From Amycolatopsis alkalitolerans (lineage in GTDB: Bacteria > Actinomycetota > Actinomycetes > Mycobacteriales > Pseudonocardiaceae), in the NCBI RefSeq assembly GCF_006152065.1, contig NZ_VDFW01000003.1, positions 124,001 to 188,000 of the forward strand: a DNA stretch of 64,000 bases, given 5' to 3'. Shown piece by piece: positions 61,422-64,000 of this stretch. The position numbers were made by a program, and so were the translations under genes. Below the pieces are notes generated by a model. It made no database searches, was not told the origin of the DNA, and worked only from the letters and a program-made list of their open reading frames with translations. Position 1 is the first letter of the stretch; the number at the start of each line of letters is the position of its first letter.

Positions 61422-63346
61422 GGCGGCGGAACCTCCCCGGCTTCGAAGCGGAGCACGGTGGACAGCAAGCGGGCCGATCCGGTGCCGACCAGTGTCGTGG
61501 CGGGCTCCTTGCGGCCGAACCCCGGCGAATACCAGCCCAGCGGCGGCCGTTCCGAGCCACGGTGCATGGCCCAGGTCAGCTCCTCCGGGAGTTCGAGCAC
61601 CGCCGAGCCCCCGTCCCAGCTCAAGCGAGCCGTGCTGCCGTCCAGGTCGGCCGTCACCGCGGGGCCGAGATGGAAGGCGAGCCGGGTGCGATGCCGCCGC
61701 GCGCTGACGACCTCGTCGGCGATGTGCAGTTCGGCTTCGGCGAGCCGCACCCAGCGGCGGTGCACCGCCGGTTCGTACCCGTCGTGCTCGGCCGACCAGC
61801 TCTCCGGTCCATGGGTGAGCACGCGGCTGCGCGCGTGCCGCGTCCACATGAAGGGGCCGCCGGACGTGGACTGGTCGCGATCGTCCAACTGCAGCGTGTT
61901 GTGGCCGAGGGTGGAACGGAAGTAGGACCGCCACTCGGGCTGGCCGTGATAACAGAACGTACCCGGGTCCGCGAGGATGTCGACACCGTCGCGGCGCACC
62001 TCGACCGAAAGCGCGTCGGCGTGGGCATGGGCGGCGATCGACAGGAACCCGTGCGGACCACCGTCGCAGCGGCACCAGATCTCACCGTCACGCAGGATGG
62101 TCAGCCCGGCGTCGTCGAAATGGTTCTGGCGTTCCTCCGGGCGCGGCTCGGGCACGGCGACCTTTCCGGTCAACGACGCCAGCAGGGTGGTCCGGACGTC
62201 GGACCGCGGCACTTCGGGCCACCAGGCGGCGCGGCCGAACAGTTCTTCGCCGGTCGCCAGCAGCGAGGCCCAGCGGTGCACGCCGTCGCCGTCGACGATC
62301 AGGCCGTACCCGTCGTCGGCGTCGCCCTGCCGTGGTGGGCGCAGCTTGTCGTCCACAATGGATGCCAACGCGTCCGTCATCCGCAGCAGGATCCGCCAGG
62401 TCGAGTCCGGCACCGGGGTGCCGGCGGCCTCGGCCTCGGCGGCCGCAGCGAGCCCCAGTTCCAGTACCAGACCGTGGTACTCCGTCGCCAGCTCGCGGTT
62501 CAGGCCCGAGTCGAAGGTGTTCCGCGCCAGGTGTTCGTCGAGCGAGTCCGTCGCCCGCGCGCGCCACATCGTCGATTCGGGGAACCAGCCGAACGCGCAC
62601 GACGCGGCGAGTTGCCCGGCGGACTCCGCGATGACGTGGTTGTTCGCCGAGGAACCCCGGCTCGGGAACGCGGCGAGCCAGCGCTGGTGATGCCAGATCT
62701 GGTGCAGGGCCTCGGGATTGTCCTCGAACAGCCCGGGCGCGCCCGGCCAGGCGTCGAGCAGGCGGCGGGTCCACACCCAGGACAGCAGCCGGATGCCCAG
62801 TTCGATCCCGCTGACCCAGTGCACCCCGCGCAGCGGTGGGTTGGCCGCCCACCACGACTTCAGGTGGTCCGCGACGCGTTCGGCGTAGGCTTCCTCGCCG
62901 GTGAGCGCGTACGCCATGGCGAGCACGGTGAGGTGCTGGTGCCGCGACGGTTCCCAGATCTGCTTGATGTCCCCGACCACGTCCTCGTTCCGGTACGGGA
63001 CGTCGAACGAGTACACATCGGACGGTGCGCGCCGCCCCGTCTTCGGGTCGAACGACCAGTCCGGGCCGGTCATGTCGTCGCGGCGCACACCGAAGTACTC
63101 GGCGTGCCCGTCGAGCAGGCGGCTCGCCTTGGCGATCACCGCGGCGGCGGCTTCCGCGGGTACGGCGTCGAGCGCGTTCGCGGGTAGCGGCGTGGTGAAG
63201 TCCCGGTGGGCCAGCCACGCCGCCTCGCTCGGCATCGCCGCGACGCGCCGCCACCGCCGTTTGCGCACCACATCGCCGGCGCGGCCCCGAATCTCCTGCC
63301 CACCCATCCGGGACAACCGCCGCACATACCAGCCGGGACCCATCAT
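61418..63346 (-). CDS. Heparinase II/III-like polysaccharide lyase family protein
   Basis: This 642-residue protein has an N-terminal alpha/alpha barrel (with SGIELGIRLLSWVWTRRLL and SSANNHVIAESAGQLAAS carrying the His/Asn site). A C-terminal anti-parallel beta domain follows, with FLSIAAHAHADALSVEVRRD and FCYHGQPEWRSYFRSTLGHN. The His and Tyr residues of the lyase site seem kept. No signal peptide is present, as often seen with glycan-synthesis-linked members, so its role may be intracellular or export may be non-standard. Both ends overlap neighbours. Confidence 0.86.
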   Translation of the reverse strand: MMGPGWYVRRLSRMGGQEIRGRAGDVVRKRRWRRVAAMPSEAAWLAHRDFTTPLPANALDAVPAEAAAAVIAKASRLLDGHAEYFGVRRDDMTGPDWSFDPKTGRRAPSDVYSFDVPYRNEDVVGDIKQIWEPSRHQHLTVLAMAYALTGEEAYAERVADHLKSWWAANPPLRGVHWVSGIELGIRLLSWVWTRRLLDAWPGAPGLFEDNPEALHQIWHHQRWLAAFPSRGSSANNHVIAESAGQLAASCAFGWFPESTMWRARATDSLDEHLARNTFDSGLNRELATEYHGLVLELGLAAAAEAEAAGTPVPDSTWRILLRMTDALASIVDDKLRPPRQGDADDGYGLIVDGDGVHRWASLLATGEELFGRAAWWPEVPRSDVRTTLLASLTGKVAVPEPRPEERQNHFDDAGLTILRDGEIWCRCDGGPHGFLSIAAHAHADALSVEVRRDGVDILADPGTFCYHGQPEWRSYFRSTLGHNTLQLDDRDQSTSGGPFMWTRHARSRVLTHGPESWSAEHDGYEPAVHRRWVRLAEAELHIADEVVSARRHRTRLAFHLGPAVTADLDGSTARLSWDGGSAVLELPEELTWAMHRGSERPPLGWYSPGFGRKEPATTLVGTGSARLLSTVLRFEAGEVPPP

Positions 63347-64000
63347 GACGGCACCTCGATTCGTACCGGAACACCCGTGGCGAGGCTGGTCTGCGCGGCC
63401 AGCGTGGCCAGGGTGGTCGAGACCAGTGAGCGGAGCGGGATCGGCATGGCGCCGCCGGTGGCGACGGCCTCGACGAACGCGTCCAGTTCGGCCTTCTGCC
63501 CCTTGTCACGGCCCTTGGGCAGGCGTGGGCTCGACCACTTCTTGCGCGAATACACCGCGGCCCGCAGGAAATCGTCGAACTTGAGCACCTTGCCGTCGCC
63601 GAGCAGGTCGATGGTCTCCTTCTGGAACCCGGTCGAACCGCTGGCGACGTAGGAGATCGTGGCCGTCGAGCCGTCCGGGTAGCGCAGGAAGACCTGCTGA
63701 TCCCTGGTGCCGCACGCGTACACCGCGACGGGGTCGGTGTCGAGCAGCCAGCTGACGGTGTCGATGAAATGCCCGCCTTCACCGGCGAACCTGCTGCCTT
63801 CGGTCTCGGCCTGGTTGTACCAGCTGCCGTGTTCGAGCTGCCCGGCATTGACCAGGTACCGCACGGACGCGGGCCCGACGCGCCTGCCGAACTGTGCCTT
63901 CGCCTCGTGCAGCAGCGGTGCGAAGCGGCGGTTGAACCCGACCTGCAGCCGGTCGTTGCCGGACTCCTCGATCGCCGCGAGGATCTTGCCGACCTCGGCC
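63343..64000 (-). CDS. Gfo/Idh/MocA-type oxidoreductase, C-terminal part (window-edge partial)
   Basis: The last 219 codons of an NAD(P)-dependent sugar oxidoreductase are visible. They begin in the segment with VGFNRRFAPLLHEAK, the usual end of the first Rossmann half. The substrate domain follows, with GEGGHFIDTVSWLLDTDP carrying the active-site histidine. The N-terminal cofactor motif lies beyond the window, so fusion to an alcohol dehydrogenase-like domain, common in such clusters, cannot be judged. Its stop overlaps the heparinase-like start (ATGA). Confidence 0.87.
   Translation of the reverse strand, partial: AEVGKILAAIEESGNDRLQVGFNRRFAPLLHEAKAQFGRRVGPASVRYLVNAGQLEHGSWYNQAETEGSRFAGEGGHFIDTVSWLLDTDPVAVYACGTRDQQVFLRYPDGSTATISYVASGSTGFQKETIDLLGDGKVLKFDDFLRAAVYSRKKWSSPRLPKGRDKGQKAELDAFVEAVATGGAMPIPLRSLVSTTLATLAAQTSLATGVPVRIEVPS

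Overview
The window is a 64 kb, GC-rich (about 70%) actinobacterial chromosome segment. It most resembles the Pseudonocardiaceae (Amycolatopsis-like). Reasons are a bldC-type regulator, frequent GTG starts, gene overlaps of the ATGA/GTGA type, menaquinone rather than ubiquinone genes, and an order that follows the mycobacterial block from hemL through ccs, menA, menE, menB, menD, mgtA, menG and menJ to a polyprenyl synthase. The genus is inference. No rRNA, tRNA, CRISPR array or insertion sequence was seen.

Layout. (1) 1-6321: 3' end of hemL, a histidine phosphatase and a system II cytochrome c maturation operon (TlpA-like lipoprotein, CcdA, ResB, CcsB) ending in a ParA/MinD-like ATPase. (2) 6318-12477: a membrane microprotein, bldC, an AsnC regulator, DUF4229, a Cds1-like PLP enzyme, menA, a 42-residue secreted peptide, menE, a DoxX protein and menB. 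(3) 12535-21545: menD, a secreted M1 peptidase, DUF3592, an inositol monophosphatase-family enzyme, two GT4 glycosyltransferases (the first mgtA-like), menG and menJ. (4) 21672-37406: the complete 14-gene nuo operon for complex I, preceded by a promoter, two Rex/CRP-type operators and a weak iron-box-like site. (5) 37475-48181: a Cys/His microprotein, a DUF222-HNH protein, a DHA2 exporter, a long-chain polyprenyl diphosphate synthase, a Glu-Pro-rich membrane protein with a sunset-like domain, korAB, and a divergent AsnC-ddaH pair. (6) 48342-64000: a surface polysaccharide region. A CDP-sugar block (C-methyltransferase, cytidylyltransferase, SDR, flippase, GT2, pyruvyl transferase, GSA-type aminotransferase) is followed by PAP2 and a vapBC module. 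On the minus strand lies a coupled block of Gfo/Idh, heparinase-like, beta-helix lipoprotein, O-antigen-ligase-like and GT4 genes.

How it works together. Regions 1-4 and part of 5 form a respiratory neighbourhood. KorAB would yield reduced ferredoxin, complex I oxidises NADH, the men genes and the polyprenyl synthase make, prenylate, methylate and partly saturate menaquinone, and the ccs genes mature c-type cytochromes for the bc1 branch. menF, menC and menH are not here. Region 6 appears to build, export and remodel a cell-surface glycan.

The most interesting signals are regulatory and small-scale. A TANNNT box lies 6-7 bases before the start codon of about ten genes, which points to widespread leaderless transcription. 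Paired redox/CRP-type operators precede nuoA. A GC-rich element recurs in front of menG, menJ and nuoL. A 26-codon ORF is coupled on both sides between nuoE and nuoF, and several microproteins are visible.
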